A stretch of DNA of 64,000 bases, taken from Curtobacterium sp. MCSS17_007 (GTDB lineage Bacteria > Actinomycetota > Actinomycetes > Actinomycetales > Microbacteriaceae). The position numbers were made by a program, and so were the translations under genes. The notes under the pieces were generated by a model. It worked only from the letters and a program-made list of their open reading frames with translations. It did not search any database and was not told the DNA's origin. The stretch covers positions 1,364,001 to 1,428,000 of the forward strand of contig NZ_CP126257.1 in NCBI RefSeq assembly GCF_003234175.2. Reading direction: 5' to 3'. Positions 10,752-19,336 of the stretch are shown here, in pieces (positions within the stretch are counted from its first letter, which is position 1; each line of letters starts with the position of its first letter).

Positions 10752-11486
10752 GTGAACGACTCCGTGAAGGTCGATGTCTGGTCGGACATCGCATGCCCCT
10801 GGTGCTACATCGGCAAGCGCAAGTTCGAGGCGGGGGTGGCTGCCTTCGGCGCCGGGCCCGACGCCCTCCCGGTCGAGGTCGAGTACCACTCCTTCGAGCT
10901 CAGCCCGGACACCCCCGTCGACTTCGAGGGCACCGAGGCCGAGTTCCTGTCCCAGCACAAGGGGCTGCCGGTCCAGCAGGCGCAGCAGATGATCGACCAG
11001 GTCGCCGGCATCGCATCGACCGTCGGGCTGCACTACGACTACGACGCGCTGCGCCACACGAACACCGTCAAGGCGCACCAGGTCATCCACCTCGCCAAGC
11101 AGCACGGCAAGCAGCTCGAGATGGTCGAGCGCCTGTTCACCGCCTACTTCGAGCGCGGGGAGCACGTCGGGCAGGACGAGTCGCTGGCCGACCTCGGCGC
11201 GTCGGTCGGACTCGACCGCGACGAGGTCCTCGCGACCCTGCGCGACGACGCGCAGCTCGCCGCCGTCCGTGCCGACCAGGCCCAGGCGCAGGCGTTCGGG
11301 ATCAACGGGGTGCCGTTCTTCGTCATCGACGGCAAGTACGGCGTCTCCGGCGCGCAGGACCCGGCGGCCTTCGAGCAGGTGCTCCGCCAGGTCGTCGCGC
11401 TGCGCGACACCACGCCCGAGGAACTCGCGGCACGGGAGCAGCGTGTGGCGGACGATGCGGCAGCGGATGCCGAGGCGACCCGGTGA
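10752..11486 (+). CDS. DsbA family oxidoreductase (FrnE type)
   Basis: A thioredoxin-fold oxidoreductase of the DsbA/FrnE branch. The active-site motif CPWCY is at about residues 14-18 (WSDIACPWCYIGKRKFEAG), followed by the inserted helical domain (DTPVDFEGTEAEFLSQHKGL to HLAKQHGKQLEMVERLF) and the cis-Pro region GINGVPFFVIDGKYGVSGAQ. No signal peptide is seen, so it is cytoplasmic, as FrnE proteins generally are. The start is uncertain: GTG 10752 (VNDSVKVDVWSD) is chosen because it is the first start beyond the glyS terminator; GTG 10764 is also possible and no strong SD is visible. It may act on cytoplasmic disulfides or as a glutathione-S-transferase-like isomerase; the substrate is unknown. 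Confidence 0.91.
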   Translation: MNDSVKVDVWSDIACPWCYIGKRKFEAGVAAFGAGPDALPVEVEYHSFELSPDTPVDFEGTEAEFLSQHKGLPVQQAQQMIDQVAGIASTVGLHYDYDALRHTNTVKAHQVIHLAKQHGKQLEMVERLFTAYFERGEHVGQDESLADLGASVGLDRDEVLATLRDDAQLAAVRADQAQAQAFGINGVPFFVIDGKYGVSGAQDPAAFEQVLRQVVALRDTTPEELAAREQRVADDAAADAEATR

Positions 11487-11749
11487 CGGGCGCGACGACG
11501 ACCGGACCGGTCGAGCCGAGCCTCCAGGCCGACGGTCCGGGCTCACGCAGCCGGTCCCGGTCCGCTGCGCCAGCGGCGGAACGGCCGAGCGCGCGGGGAG
11601 CGGCGCGCCCCGCCCTCCTGACGCTCGTCACGCCCGGTGGGGCGCCGGTCTGCGACGGTGACAGCTGCTTCGTCCCGGGGCCGAAGGGGACTGGAGCGAG
11701 GTCCCCGACTGAGGGTGTCCGTCCTACCGGACGGGCTCCTCGTCGGTGA
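11483..11749 (+). CDS. Possible small protein overlapping the DsbA gene end
   Basis: An 88-codon frame starts with GTG inside the stop of the preceding gene (GTGA overlap) and ends inside the convergent YbaK gene. Most of the product is low-complexity (Arg/Ser/Ala rich), but the middle reads LLTLVTPGGAPVCDGDSCFVPGP, a compact two-cysteine segment (residues about 50-70) that looks more protein-like than random GC-rich translation. The coupling to a disulfide oxidoreductase is suggestive. It may equally be a chance frame; I do not recognise a family. Confidence 0.33.
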   Translation: MTGATTTGPVEPSLQADGPGSRSRSRSAAPAAERPSARGAARPALLTLVTPGGAPVCDGDSCFVPGPKGTGARSPTEGVRPTGRAPRR

Positions 11750-12206
11750 TGTCGGCGACGGTCGCGTCGTAGGCGGCGACGAGCGCATCACCGTCGACGA
11801 AGGCGCTCGCGCCGTGGCGACCCGCACCGAGTGCGATGCGACGGCCGAGCACCCGCTCGTCGGCGTACACCGGCAGGTCGCCGGTCGCACCGATCGGGGT
11901 GATGGTGCCGCGCTCGTAGCCCGAGGCCTCGAGCGCGGTCGCTGCATCGGGCATCGAGAGCTTGTTCACGCCGACGACGGTCCGGAGCTTCTTCCACGCG
12001 ATGCTGCGTCCGCCGGGTACGAGGGCGAGCAGGAAGCCTCCGTCGTGGCGCTTCACGACGAGGGTCTTCACGATGTCGCCGGGCTCGATGCCGAGCAGGG
12101 CGGCCGCACCCTCGAGCGAGTCGGCGGCGGGGCGTTCGACGACCTCCACCGACAGCCCGCGGGCTGCAGCGTCGGCGTCGAACCTGGCGATCGCGGTGTC
12201 GGTCAT
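11724..12206 (-). CDS. YbaK/EbsC family aminoacyl-tRNA deacylase
   Basis: A 160-residue single-domain protein of the YbaK/ProX editing family, which hydrolyses mischarged tRNAs such as Cys- or Ala-tRNA(Pro). Motifs: SLEGAAALLGIEPGDIVKTLVVK with the catalytic-region lysine (about residue 52), LALVPGGRSIAWKKLRTVVG, LEASGYERGTITPIGATGDLPVY (family GxxPG/GxxxPFG-like loop here GTITPIG) and DERVLGRRIALGAGRHGASAFV. A minus-strand TAGCGT box (plus 12214-12219) lies 7 nt before the ATG, so the message is probably leaderless. The short spacer is shared with divergent dusB. Confidence 0.92.
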   Translation of the reverse strand: MTDTAIARFDADAAARGLSVEVVERPAADSLEGAAALLGIEPGDIVKTLVVKRHDGGFLLALVPGGRSIAWKKLRTVVGVNKLSMPDAATALEASGYERGTITPIGATGDLPVYADERVLGRRIALGAGRHGASAFVDGDALVAAYDATVADITDEEPVR

Positions 12207-12253
12207 GTGGAGAACGCTACCGGCGCAGGCACGCGTGGGAGAATGGAGGACGT
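12207..12253. promoter_or_regulatory. Divergent promoter region, YbaK gene and dusB
   Basis: The 47-bp spacer carries a minus-strand TAGCGT box 7 nt before the YbaK ATG and a plus-strand GAGAAT box (12239-12244) 9 nt before the dusB ATG. Both transcripts would have almost no 5' leader. Confidence 0.5.
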
Positions 12254-13426
12254 ATGACGATCACCGACACGCCCAGCACGGCGTCCCGCACGGCGAAGCC
12301 CCTGCGCATCGGCCCCATCGAGGTCGAGGCGCCGGTCGTGCTCGCCCCGATGGCGGGCATCACGAACATGGCCTACCGCCGCCTCTGCCGCGAGTACGGC
12401 GCCGGCCTCTACGTCTGCGAGATGATCACCTCGCGCGCGCTCGTCGAACGCACGCCCGTGTCGATGCAGCTCATCCAGCACCACGAGTCGGAGACGCCGC
12501 GCTCGATCCAGCTGTACGGCGTCGAGCCCAACACGGTGGCCGAAGCGGCGTCGATCCTGGTCGGCGAGGACCGCGCCGACCACATCGACCTCAACTTCGG
12601 GTGCCCGGTGCCGAAGGTCACGCGGAAGGGCGGGGGAGCCGCCCTGCCGTGGAAGCTCGACCTGTTCCAGGACCTCGTCGAGAAGACCGTGAAGGCCGCC
12701 GGCGACGTGCCGGTCACGGTGAAGATGCGCAAGGGCATCGACGCCGACCACCTGACCTACCTCGACGCGGCGCGCATCGCCCGTGATGCCGGTGTCGCCG
12801 CGATCTCGCTGCACGCCCGCACGGCGAACGAGCACTACTCGGGGCACGCGGACTGGTCGGCGATCGCGACGCTGAAGGAAGCGATCACGGACATCCCGGT
12901 CCTCGGCAACGGGGACATCTGGTCCGCTGCCGACGCGCTCCGCATGGTCGACGAGACCGGCTGCGACGGCGTCGTGGTCGGTCGCGGGTGCCTCGGGCGG
13001 CCGTGGCTGTTCGGCGACCTCGCGGCGGCGTTCCGGGGAGAGGACGTCCGGGCGATGCCGTCCCTCGGCGACGTCGCGACCGCGTTCCGTCGGCACGCCG
13101 AGCTGCTGGTCGAGTTCTTCGGGTCCGAGGACCACGGGTGCCGCGACGCCCGGAAGCACGTGTCGTGGTACTTCAAGGGGTACCCGATCGGCGGCGACGT
13201 CCGTTCGGCGCTCTCGATGGCGTCGAGCCTGCAGGAGATCGACGACCTGCTCGGTCAGCTCGACTGGTCGGCCCCGTACCCGGGCGCCGACGTCGAGGGG
13301 CCGCGCGGCCGTGCTGGTCACCCGAAGCGGACGGCGCTGCCGGACCGCTGGCTCGAGTCGCGCGACGTCGACGCCGAGTTCCGCAAGGTGCTCGCCGCCG
13401 CCGAGCTGCACCACAGCGGCGGATGA
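12254..13426 (+). CDS. dusB: tRNA-dihydrouridine synthase (DusB)
   Basis: A flavoenzyme that reduces uridines in the D-loop of tRNA. It has 390 residues; the FMN-binding TIM barrel starts with VVLAPMAGITNMAYRRLCREYGAGL (residues 27-51) and contains DHIDLNFGCPVPKVTRKGGGAAL with the catalytic Cys (about residue 116), the lysine motif VTVKMRKGID, ISLHARTANEHYSGHADW and GNGDIWSAADALRMVDETGCDGVVVGRG. The C-terminal helical domain contains HVSWYFKGYPIGGDVR. The stop overlaps the next start (ATGA), so the dGTPase gene is translationally coupled, an order common in actinobacteria. Confidence 0.95.
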   Translation: MTITDTPSTASRTAKPLRIGPIEVEAPVVLAPMAGITNMAYRRLCREYGAGLYVCEMITSRALVERTPVSMQLIQHHESETPRSIQLYGVEPNTVAEAASILVGEDRADHIDLNFGCPVPKVTRKGGGAALPWKLDLFQDLVEKTVKAAGDVPVTVKMRKGIDADHLTYLDAARIARDAGVAAISLHARTANEHYSGHADWSAIATLKEAITDIPVLGNGDIWSAADALRMVDETGCDGVVVGRGCLGRPWLFGDLAAAFRGEDVRAMPSLGDVATAFRRHAELLVEFFGSEDHGCRDARKHVSWYFKGYPIGGDVRSALSMASSLQEIDDLLGQLDWSAPYPGADVEGPRGRAGHPKRTALPDRWLESRDVDAEFRKVLAAAELHHSGG

Positions 13427-14712
13427 GCGCCACCGCATCGTACGGGCCGGCCGACGCCGAGCGCTGGTTGCCCGAGACCCACGGCAACCGCCGGTCCGAC
13501 TTCGCCCGCGACCGCGCCCGACTGCTGCACTCGAGTGCGCTCCGTCGGCTCGCCGCCAAGACGCAGGTGCTCAGCCCGACCACCGGACTCGACTTCGCCC
13601 GCAACCGGCTGACGCACTCGCTCGAGGTCGCGCAGGTCGGTCGCGAGCTCGCCGACTCGCTGGGACTCGACCCCGACGTCGTCGACACGGCCTGCCTGGC
13701 GCACGACATCGGGCATCCGCCGTTCGGCCACAACGGCGAGACCGCCGTGAACGCCTGGGCAGCGGACATCGGCGGGTTCGAGGGCAACGCACAGACCCTC
13801 CGTCTGCTCACGCGGCTCGAGCCGAAGGTCTACGGCGACGGACCGGACGACGACCGGCCGTACGGGCTCAACCTGACCCGCGCCTCGCTCGACGCGAGCT
13901 GCAAGTACCCGTGGCCGGCGGCGCAGGGAGTCGCCGAGGCATCGTCGGGCCGCACGAAGTTCGGCTTCTACGACGACGACCACGACGCGTTCGAGTGGCT
14001 CCGTCGCGGGGCTCCCCGTCGGCAGCGGTGCATCGAGGCGCAGGTCATGGACCTGTCCGACGACATCGCGTACTCGGTGCACGACTTCGAGGACGCGGTC
14101 GTCGCGGGCTTCATCGACGTCGCGGCGCTCGGCGACCGGGTCGGCGAGAACGACATCGTCACCGCGATGCACGCGTGGGTCGGGTCGGACCTCAGTCGGG
14201 ACGAACTGCTCGAGGCGTTCGACCGACTCCGGTCGCTCCCGCTCTGGATGACGTCCTACGACGGATCCCGCCGGGACATGGCGCGGTTGAAGAACCTCAC
14301 GTCGCAGCTCATCGGACGATTTGCTCGGACGGCGACCGCTGCGACGCGGGAGTCCTACGCGTCCGGCTCCCTCGTGCGGTTCGCGGCTTCGGTCGTGACG
14401 CCGCCGGAGATCATCGGCGAGATCGCGGTGCTCAAGGGGATCGTCGCCGCGTTCGTCATGACCCACGGTGACCGGCAGCCCGTGTACGAGGACCAGCGTC
14501 GGGTGCTCACCGAGCTCCTCGACGCGTTGGCCGCGACGGGCAGCGCGGACCTCGAGCCGGGGTTCGCGGCGGACTGGCGTGCATCGTCCGACGATGCGGG
14601 GCGCCTGCGGGCCGTGGTCGACCAGGTCGCGAGCCTGACGGACCAGGGGGCCCTGGCGTGGCACAAGCGGCTCGTGGTCGGCGACCGCGAGACGACGCAC
14701 ATCGCGGTCTGA
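13423..14712 (+). CDS. dgt: Deoxyguanosinetriphosphate triphosphohydrolase-like protein
   Basis: An HD-superfamily hydrolase that releases tripolyphosphate from dNTPs and so influences nucleotide pools. The 429-residue product begins with RLLHSSALRRLAAKTQVLSP and NRLTHSLEVAQVGREL (first metal His, about residue 64), then ACLAHDIGHPPFGHNGE (the HD pair, about residues 91-92, plus the catalytic His segment). A later Asp in VMDLSDDIAYSVHDFEDAV (about residue 213) completes the metal site. Homologues of this length are often annotated as dGTPase-like with relaxed specificity. The gene starts inside the dusB stop codon. It sits before dnaG, a frequent neighbour in actinobacteria. Confidence 0.93.
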   Translation: MSATASYGPADAERWLPETHGNRRSDFARDRARLLHSSALRRLAAKTQVLSPTTGLDFARNRLTHSLEVAQVGRELADSLGLDPDVVDTACLAHDIGHPPFGHNGETAVNAWAADIGGFEGNAQTLRLLTRLEPKVYGDGPDDDRPYGLNLTRASLDASCKYPWPAAQGVAEASSGRTKFGFYDDDHDAFEWLRRGAPRRQRCIEAQVMDLSDDIAYSVHDFEDAVVAGFIDVAALGDRVGENDIVTAMHAWVGSDLSRDELLEAFDRLRSLPLWMTSYDGSRRDMARLKNLTSQLIGRFARTATAATRESYASGSLVRFAASVVTPPEIIGEIAVLKGIVAAFVMTHGDRQPVYEDQRRVLTELLDALAATGSADLEPGFAADWRASSDDAGRLRAVVDQVASLTDQGALAWHKRLVVGDRETTHIAV

Positions 14713-14757
14713 GGCGGCCCGGAGCGGGAGCGTGGCTCCCGCGGCGCGGTCGGGACG

Positions 14758-14814
14758 CCCCGGTGCTGTCGAGACGCCGCGGTGCTGTCGAGACGCCGCG
14801 GTGTCGCCGAGACG
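14758..14814. repeat. Three tandem 19-bp units
   Basis: CCCCGGTGCTGTCGAGACG (14758-14776), CCGCGGTGCTGTCGAGACG (14777-14795) and CCGCGGTGTCGCCGAGACG (14796-14814) lie in the dgt-dnaG spacer. A further inverted remnant (CGGCGTCTCGGTGC) follows near 14866-14879. No gene is visible in this 278-bp spacer. Confidence 0.7.
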
Positions 14815-14911
14815 CCGCCGGATCTCGGACCGTCTCGACGGTGCGACGGCGTCGCACGGTGACACCGGCGTCTCGGTGCCGCGTCATGCCCGGGACGAGC
14901 GCTGTCGACGT

Positions 14912-14929
14912 GCACCGTGCCTCCCGTCC
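14912..14929 (-). repeat. Half-site of the GACGGGAGGC repeat
   Basis: GCACCGTGCCTCCCGTCC is the reverse complement of the repeat core that forms perfect hairpins elsewhere (4950, 54617, 62769). Here only one arm is present, about 60 bp before dnaG. Confidence 0.6.
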
Positions 14930-14990
14930 GCTCTCCACGGGCGGACGCGGACCGTCCTCCGGCGGCACCGGCACGAACTAGGATCGAGGG

Positions 14991-16916
14991 GTGGCTGGCA
15001 GGATCGCGCGGAACGACATCGACGAGGTCCGCTCGCGTGTCAACATCGCGGACGTCGTCGGCGACCACGTCACGCTGAAGTCGGCCGGCGTCGGGTCGCT
15101 GAAGGGCCTCTGCCCCTTCCACGACGAGCGTTCCCCGTCCTTCCACGTGCGTCCGCAGGTCGGCCGGTACCACTGCTTCGGCTGCGGTGAGGACGGTGAC
15201 GTCTTCGAGTTCATCATCAAGATGGACCACACCACGTTCCAGGAAGCCGTCGAGCGGATGGCCGCCAAGATCGGCTTCACGCTCCACTACGAAGAGGGCG
15301 ACGGCCCCCGCACCGACTACAACCAGCGGGCCCGGCTCATCGCCGCGAACGAGGCGGCGCTGGAGTTCTTCCAGTCACAGCTCACCTCCGCGGCCGCGGA
15401 GCCGGCCCGACGCTTCCTCGGCGAGCGCGGGTTCGACCCCGCCGCCGCGCAGCACTTCGGCGTGGGGTTCGCGCCGCAGTCGTACGACGCGACGCGGGAG
15501 CACCTGCGCAGCCGAGGGTTCTCGATGGACGAGATCCTCGCGGCGGGCCTCGCCGGCCAGGGCGACCGCTCGCCGTACGACCGGTTCCGCGGACGGCTCA
15601 TGTGGCCGATCCGCGACGTCACCGGGGCGACGATCGGGTTCGGTGCGCGACGCCTGCTCGACGACGACAAGGGCCCGAAGTACCTCAACACCCCCGAGAC
15701 GCCGATCTACCACAAGAGCCAGGTGCTCTACGGGCTCGACCTCGCCCGTCGGGACATCTCGAAGGGCAAGCAGGTCGTCATCGTCGAGGGCTACACCGAC
15801 GTGATGGCCTGCCACCTCGCGGGGGTGACGACCGCGGTCGCGACGTGCGGTACCTCGTTCGGCGTCGACCACATCAAGGTCCTCCGTCCGATGCTGGGCG
15901 ACGTGAGCGGCGCCGACCCGAACGCCAACGGTGAGGTCGTCTTCACCTTCGACCCGGACGAGGCCGGGCAGCGTGCGGCGTCGCGGGCCTTCGCCGAGGA
16001 ACAGCGCTTCGCCGCGCAGACCTTCGTCGCGGTGGCGCCGGGCGGTCTCGACCCGTGCGACCTCCGCCTCGCGCGGGGGGACGACGCGATCCGTCGTCTC
16101 GTCAGCGCGAAGCGCCCGATGTTCGAGTTCATGATCCGACGCACGCTCGACGGGCACGACCTCGAGACGGTCGAGGGACGTGTGAGCGCCCTGCGAGCCG
16201 CTGCGCCCGTGCTCGCGGGGATCCGCGACCGGTCCCTCACGCAGGGCTACGTCCGTGAGCTCGCCGGGTGGCTCGGCATGGAGATCCCGGAGGTGCGCCG
16301 CGCCGTCGACGCAGCCCGCCAGCGCGCGACGACCGCGCGCAACGACCGGACGGGAGGCACGGTGCCGGTCGGCCAGGCCGGCCCGGGTGGCGAGCTGGTC
16401 GCTCCGCCAGAGGAGCCCGTGGCCGGGCTGCGCCTGCTGCCGAACGACCCGATCACCCGGATGGAGCGCGACGCCGTGATGGCGATGGTGCAGCAGCCGG
16501 CGTACGTCGGGGCGCCGCTCATCTGGCTCGCCGCCGGTGCGACCTTCTCGGCCCCGATGCTCTCGGTCGTGCGGGACGCGGTCGTCGCCAACGTCGAGTC
16601 GATCGGCGCGGGGGACTGGCTCGACCGGTTGCTGCAGGACGTCCCGGCGCCGTTCCGTTCGCTCGTGCAGGAGCTCGCGCTGGCGCCGATCCCGGCCCGG
16701 ACCGACGAGGACCTGGCGCTCTACGCCCGGAGCATCGTCGTGGCCCTGGTCGAGCGGGACCTGCTCGCTCGCAAGGCCTCGCTGCTCGGGCAGCTGCAGC
16801 GGGCCGACCCGCACGAGCAGGCCGACCGTCGTGCGGAGATCCAGCGCCAGCTCGTCGACATCGACGCGCAGCGGATGCGGCTCCGAGCCGACGCCGAGGC
16901 GGCAGCGCAGGGCTGA
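14991..16916 (+). CDS. dnaG: DNA primase
   Basis: DnaG makes RNA primers for replication. The 641-residue product starts at GTG 14991; a TAGGAT box (14979-14984) 6 nt upstream implies a leaderless message. The zinc-binding domain contains CPFHDERSPSFHV and YHCFGCGEDGDVFEF (Cys/His/Cys/Cys, residues about 40-68). The catalytic core has the Toprim elements VVIVEGYTDVMACHLAG (Glu about residue 264) and VVFTFDPDEAGQRAA (DxD). A variable linker (about residues 440-480) is Gly/Pro-rich and contains in frame a copy of the dispersed GACGGGAGGC repeat (16348-16366), giving the segment DRTGGTVPVGQ. The C-terminal helicase-binding domain ends in LVDIDAQRMRLRADAEAAAQG. Confidence 0.96.
   Translation: MAGRIARNDIDEVRSRVNIADVVGDHVTLKSAGVGSLKGLCPFHDERSPSFHVRPQVGRYHCFGCGEDGDVFEFIIKMDHTTFQEAVERMAAKIGFTLHYEEGDGPRTDYNQRARLIAANEAALEFFQSQLTSAAAEPARRFLGERGFDPAAAQHFGVGFAPQSYDATREHLRSRGFSMDEILAAGLAGQGDRSPYDRFRGRLMWPIRDVTGATIGFGARRLLDDDKGPKYLNTPETPIYHKSQVLYGLDLARRDISKGKQVVIVEGYTDVMACHLAGVTTAVATCGTSFGVDHIKVLRPMLGDVSGADPNANGEVVFTFDPDEAGQRAASRAFAEEQRFAAQTFVAVAPGGLDPCDLRLARGDDAIRRLVSAKRPMFEFMIRRTLDGHDLETVEGRVSALRAAAPVLAGIRDRSLTQGYVRELAGWLGMEIPEVRRAVDAARQRATTARNDRTGGTVPVGQAGPGGELVAPPEEPVAGLRLLPNDPITRMERDAVMAMVQQPAYVGAPLIWLAAGATFSAPMLSVVRDAVVANVESIGAGDWLDRLLQDVPAPFRSLVQELALAPIPARTDEDLALYARSIVVALVERDLLARKASLLGQLQRADPHEQADRRAEIQRQLVDIDAQRMRLRADAEAAAQG
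16348..16366 (+). repeat. Repeat half-site embedded in dnaG
   Basis: GGACGGGAGGCACGGTGCC matches the dispersed repeat core and is translated as part of the primase linker (around residues 453-459). Confidence 0.65.
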
Positions 16917-17020
16917 GGGCCGCCGGCTGGCCGTCTCGTCGGTGCCGGCTCGCGCGACCGGGCTCGTTCCGGTCGTCTGCACTCGTTCCGCTTGCACGAC
17001 AGGCAGTGCGCGCTCGTTCC

Positions 17021-17119
17021 GGGCGCACGACGTGCCGTCTCGACCCGGACGGAACTGCATGTCCTGCGACCGCAATCCGGCCGCGACCTTCCGGCGCCGA
17101 ACGGGCAGGACACGCCGCC
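17021..17119. repeat. Mosaic intergenic repeat, copy 1
   Basis: This part of the gene-free stretch 16917-17706 carries three modules also found elsewhere: GGGCGCACGACGTGCCG (17021-17037; again at 31953-31969), a module reading CATGTCCTGCGACCGCAA (about 17051-17079; relatives at 17287-17315 and 32015-32035), and a 27-bp module at 17093-17119 that recurs at 17363-17389 and inverted at 5117-5143 and 5259-5285. No convincing ORF is present. Confidence 0.6.
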
Positions 17120-17286
17120 TGCGAGACGTCCAGCGAGCGGGAGTCGTCGCTCGGGGACGGTGCGCGTGACGCATTCAGCCCGCCCGGCGCCCCGCCGTCG
17201 CCAGCCACTCGTCCTGGTCGTCCCGGTCGCACGACTTGCCGCGCGCGATCGACCCGGTCGCAGGACTCGCCGTCGCGGCTCGCACT

Positions 17287-17389
17287 GAGCGGCATGTCGT
17301 GCGACCGCAACTCGGGCGGCGTGTCGCGCGACCACGACTCGTGCGCCGTCCGAGCATCCGACGGCGCCGAGCGGGCAGGACGCGCCGCG
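17287..17389. repeat. Mosaic intergenic repeat, copy 2
   Basis: Second copy of the mosaic in the dnaG-ABC spacer, with GAGCGGCATGTCGTGCGACC (17287 onward) and the 27-bp GGCGCCGAGCGGGCAGGACG module (17363-17389). The order of modules is the same as in copy 1, but the spacing differs. The rest of 16917-17706 shows no gene. Confidence 0.6.
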
Positions 17390-17564
17390 TGCGTGACGCC
17401 GAGCGGGCGAGCGTTGTCGGCCGGGAGGTCGAGCGTGACCGATGCCGCTCGCTCGACATCCGGCGCTCGGCTGGCCTGCACCCCAGCGTTGCAGGACGCA
17501 ACATTCGTGCGTGACACGCCGGGAGGGGACGCGCACATCATGCGCCGGACGACGCGCTCGTGCA

Positions 17565-17578
17565 TTACAAGGGTGTAA
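17565..17578. promoter_or_regulatory. TTACA-AGGG-TGTAA palindrome, candidate operator
   Basis: A perfect 5-4-5 palindrome in an unusually AT-rich patch about 130 bp before the ABC importer operon. It is the best candidate for a repressor site or promoter element of that operon. Confidence 0.4.
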
Positions 17579-17706
17579 ACAAATCTCCCTCGAATCGTGG
17601 AGTTCCGTGTCAGGGTGGTACCAATGAGCGTTCCCGGCGGGCCTCACAGTCGAACCACCGCCCGCCGCGAGCCCCTTGCGAACCATCACCAAGAGAGAGA
17701 GCGGAC

Positions 17707-19323
17707 ATGGCATCCGTGACCAAGTGGGGTAGGCGCGGCATCGCGCTCGGCGCCGGAGTGGCAGCGACGGCGCTGGTCCTCACCGGCTGCGCGAGCAGCA
17801 GCGTCTCCGACACCGAACTGAACGGCCTGAGCATCGGGACGACGGACAAGATCACGTCCCTCGACCCGGCCGGCTCCTACGACAACGGCTCCTTCGCCGT
17901 GCAGAACCAGGTGTTCCCGTTCCTGATGAACACCCCGGTCGGCAGCCCGGACGTCGAGCCGGACATCGCCGAGAGCGCCGAGTTCACGAACGACACCACG
18001 TACACGGTGAAGCTCAAGAGCGGGCTGAAGTTCGCGAACGGCAACGACCTGACCTCGAGCGACGTCAAGTTCTCGTTCGAGCGCGAGCTGAAGATCAACA
18101 ACGAGAACGGCCCGCAGTCCCTGCTCGCCAACCTCAAGAGCATCGACACCCCGGACGACACCACGGTCGTGTTCAACCTCGACCACGCCGACCAGACGTG
18201 GCCGCAGGTGCTCTCGAGCCCCGCCGGTCCGATCGTCGACGAGCAGGTCTTCTCCGCGGACGAGCTCACCCCGGCGGCGGACATCGTCAAGGGCAAGGCG
18301 TTCGCCGGGCAGTACGAGATCACCTCGTACAAGGAGAACGACACGATCCAGTACAAGGCGAACCCGAACTACGACGGGCTCCTCGGCAAGGCGAAGACCG
18401 ACGAGGTCACCGCCAGCTACTACACCAAGGAGACCGACCTCAAGCTCGCCGTGCAGAAGGGCGACGTCGACGTGGCGTACCGCTCGCTGACGCCGACCGA
18501 CATCGCGGACCTCCGCAAGGACGACTCCGTCAAGGTGTACGACGGCCCCGGCGGTGAGATCCGCTACATGGTCTTCAACCTCAACACGCAGCCCTTCGGC
18601 AAGGACCAGTCCGACGCCGACGAGGCGAAGGCACTCGCCGTGCGGCAGGCCGTGGCGGACGTCGTGGACCGTGCGGCGATCGCCAAGGAGGTCTACAACG
18701 ACACCTACTCGCCCCTGTACTCGATGGTGCCGGACGGCCTGACGGGTGCCGCGAAGCCGTTCGAGGAGCTCTACGGCGACGGCGACGGCGGCCCCGACGT
18801 CGACAAGGCGAAGGAGACCTTGTCGAAGGCGGGCGTCGACGGCAAGGTCCAGATCGACCTGCAGTACTCGCCGGACCACTACGGCTCGACCTCGGACGAC
18901 GAGTACGCGGCCATCAAGACGCAGCTCGAGAACTCGGGGCTGTTCACCGTCAACCTGCAGTCGACCGTGTGGACGACGTACTCGCAGGAGCGCGTGAACG
19001 ACGCGTACCCGGTGTACCAGCTCGGGTGGTTCCCGGACTTCTCGGACGCCGACAACTACCTGTCGCCGTTCTTCTCGAAGGACAACTTCGTGCAGAACCA
19101 CTACGACGACCCGGAGATCCAGGAGCTCATCGCCCAGGAGCAGCAGGAGTCCGACGCGTCGAAGCGCGCCGACCTGATCGAGCAGGCGCAGGAGCGCGAG
19201 GCCACGCAGATCTCGACGCTGCCGCTCCTGCAGGGCAAGTCCGTCGCGGTCGCGTCGAAGGACGTCAAGGGGCTGACCCTCGACTCCTCGTACAAGTTCC
19301 GCTACGCAACCCTCTCCAAGTAA
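17707..19323 (+). CDS. ABC transporter substrate-binding lipoprotein (family 5)
   Basis: The solute receptor of a peptide/nickel-type importer. The 538-residue product has a lipoprotein signal: a basic start (MASVTKWGRRG), a hydrophobic stretch and the lipobox LTGC (Cys about 26), so it is anchored outside the membrane. The mature part shows the family 5 pattern: KITSLDPAGSYDNGSFAVQNQVF, then DIAESAEFTNDTTYTVKLKSGLKFANGNDLTSSDVKFSFER, and a C-terminal part with PVYQLGWFPDFSDADNYLSPFF. ATG 17707 has an upstream purine-rich SD (AAGAGAGAGAGCGG). It opens an operon with two permeases, a double ATPase, a third ATPase and a dehydrogenase. Oligopeptides are the likeliest substrate, but family 5 also includes glycoside and metal-chelate receptors. 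Confidence 0.94.
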   Translation: MASVTKWGRRGIALGAGVAATALVLTGCASSSVSDTELNGLSIGTTDKITSLDPAGSYDNGSFAVQNQVFPFLMNTPVGSPDVEPDIAESAEFTNDTTYTVKLKSGLKFANGNDLTSSDVKFSFERELKINNENGPQSLLANLKSIDTPDDTTVVFNLDHADQTWPQVLSSPAGPIVDEQVFSADELTPAADIVKGKAFAGQYEITSYKENDTIQYKANPNYDGLLGKAKTDEVTASYYTKETDLKLAVQKGDVDVAYRSLTPTDIADLRKDDSVKVYDGPGGEIRYMVFNLNTQPFGKDQSDADEAKALAVRQAVADVVDRAAIAKEVYNDTYSPLYSMVPDGLTGAAKPFEELYGDGDGGPDVDKAKETLSKAGVDGKVQIDLQYSPDHYGSTSDDEYAAIKTQLENSGLFTVNLQSTVWTTYSQERVNDAYPVYQLGWFPDFSDADNYLSPFFSKDNFVQNHYDDPEIQELIAQEQQESDASKRADLIEQAQEREATQISTLPLLQGKSVAVASKDVKGLTLDSSYKFRYATLSK

Positions 19324-19336
19324 CACCGGCGTCGGC

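Noticed and set aside
16917..17706. Possible genes in the 790-bp dnaG-ABC spacer (frames of 60-100 codons).
   Set aside because: Several overlapping frames exist but all are Arg/Ser/Pro low-complexity, and the stretch is made of repeat modules found elsewhere.
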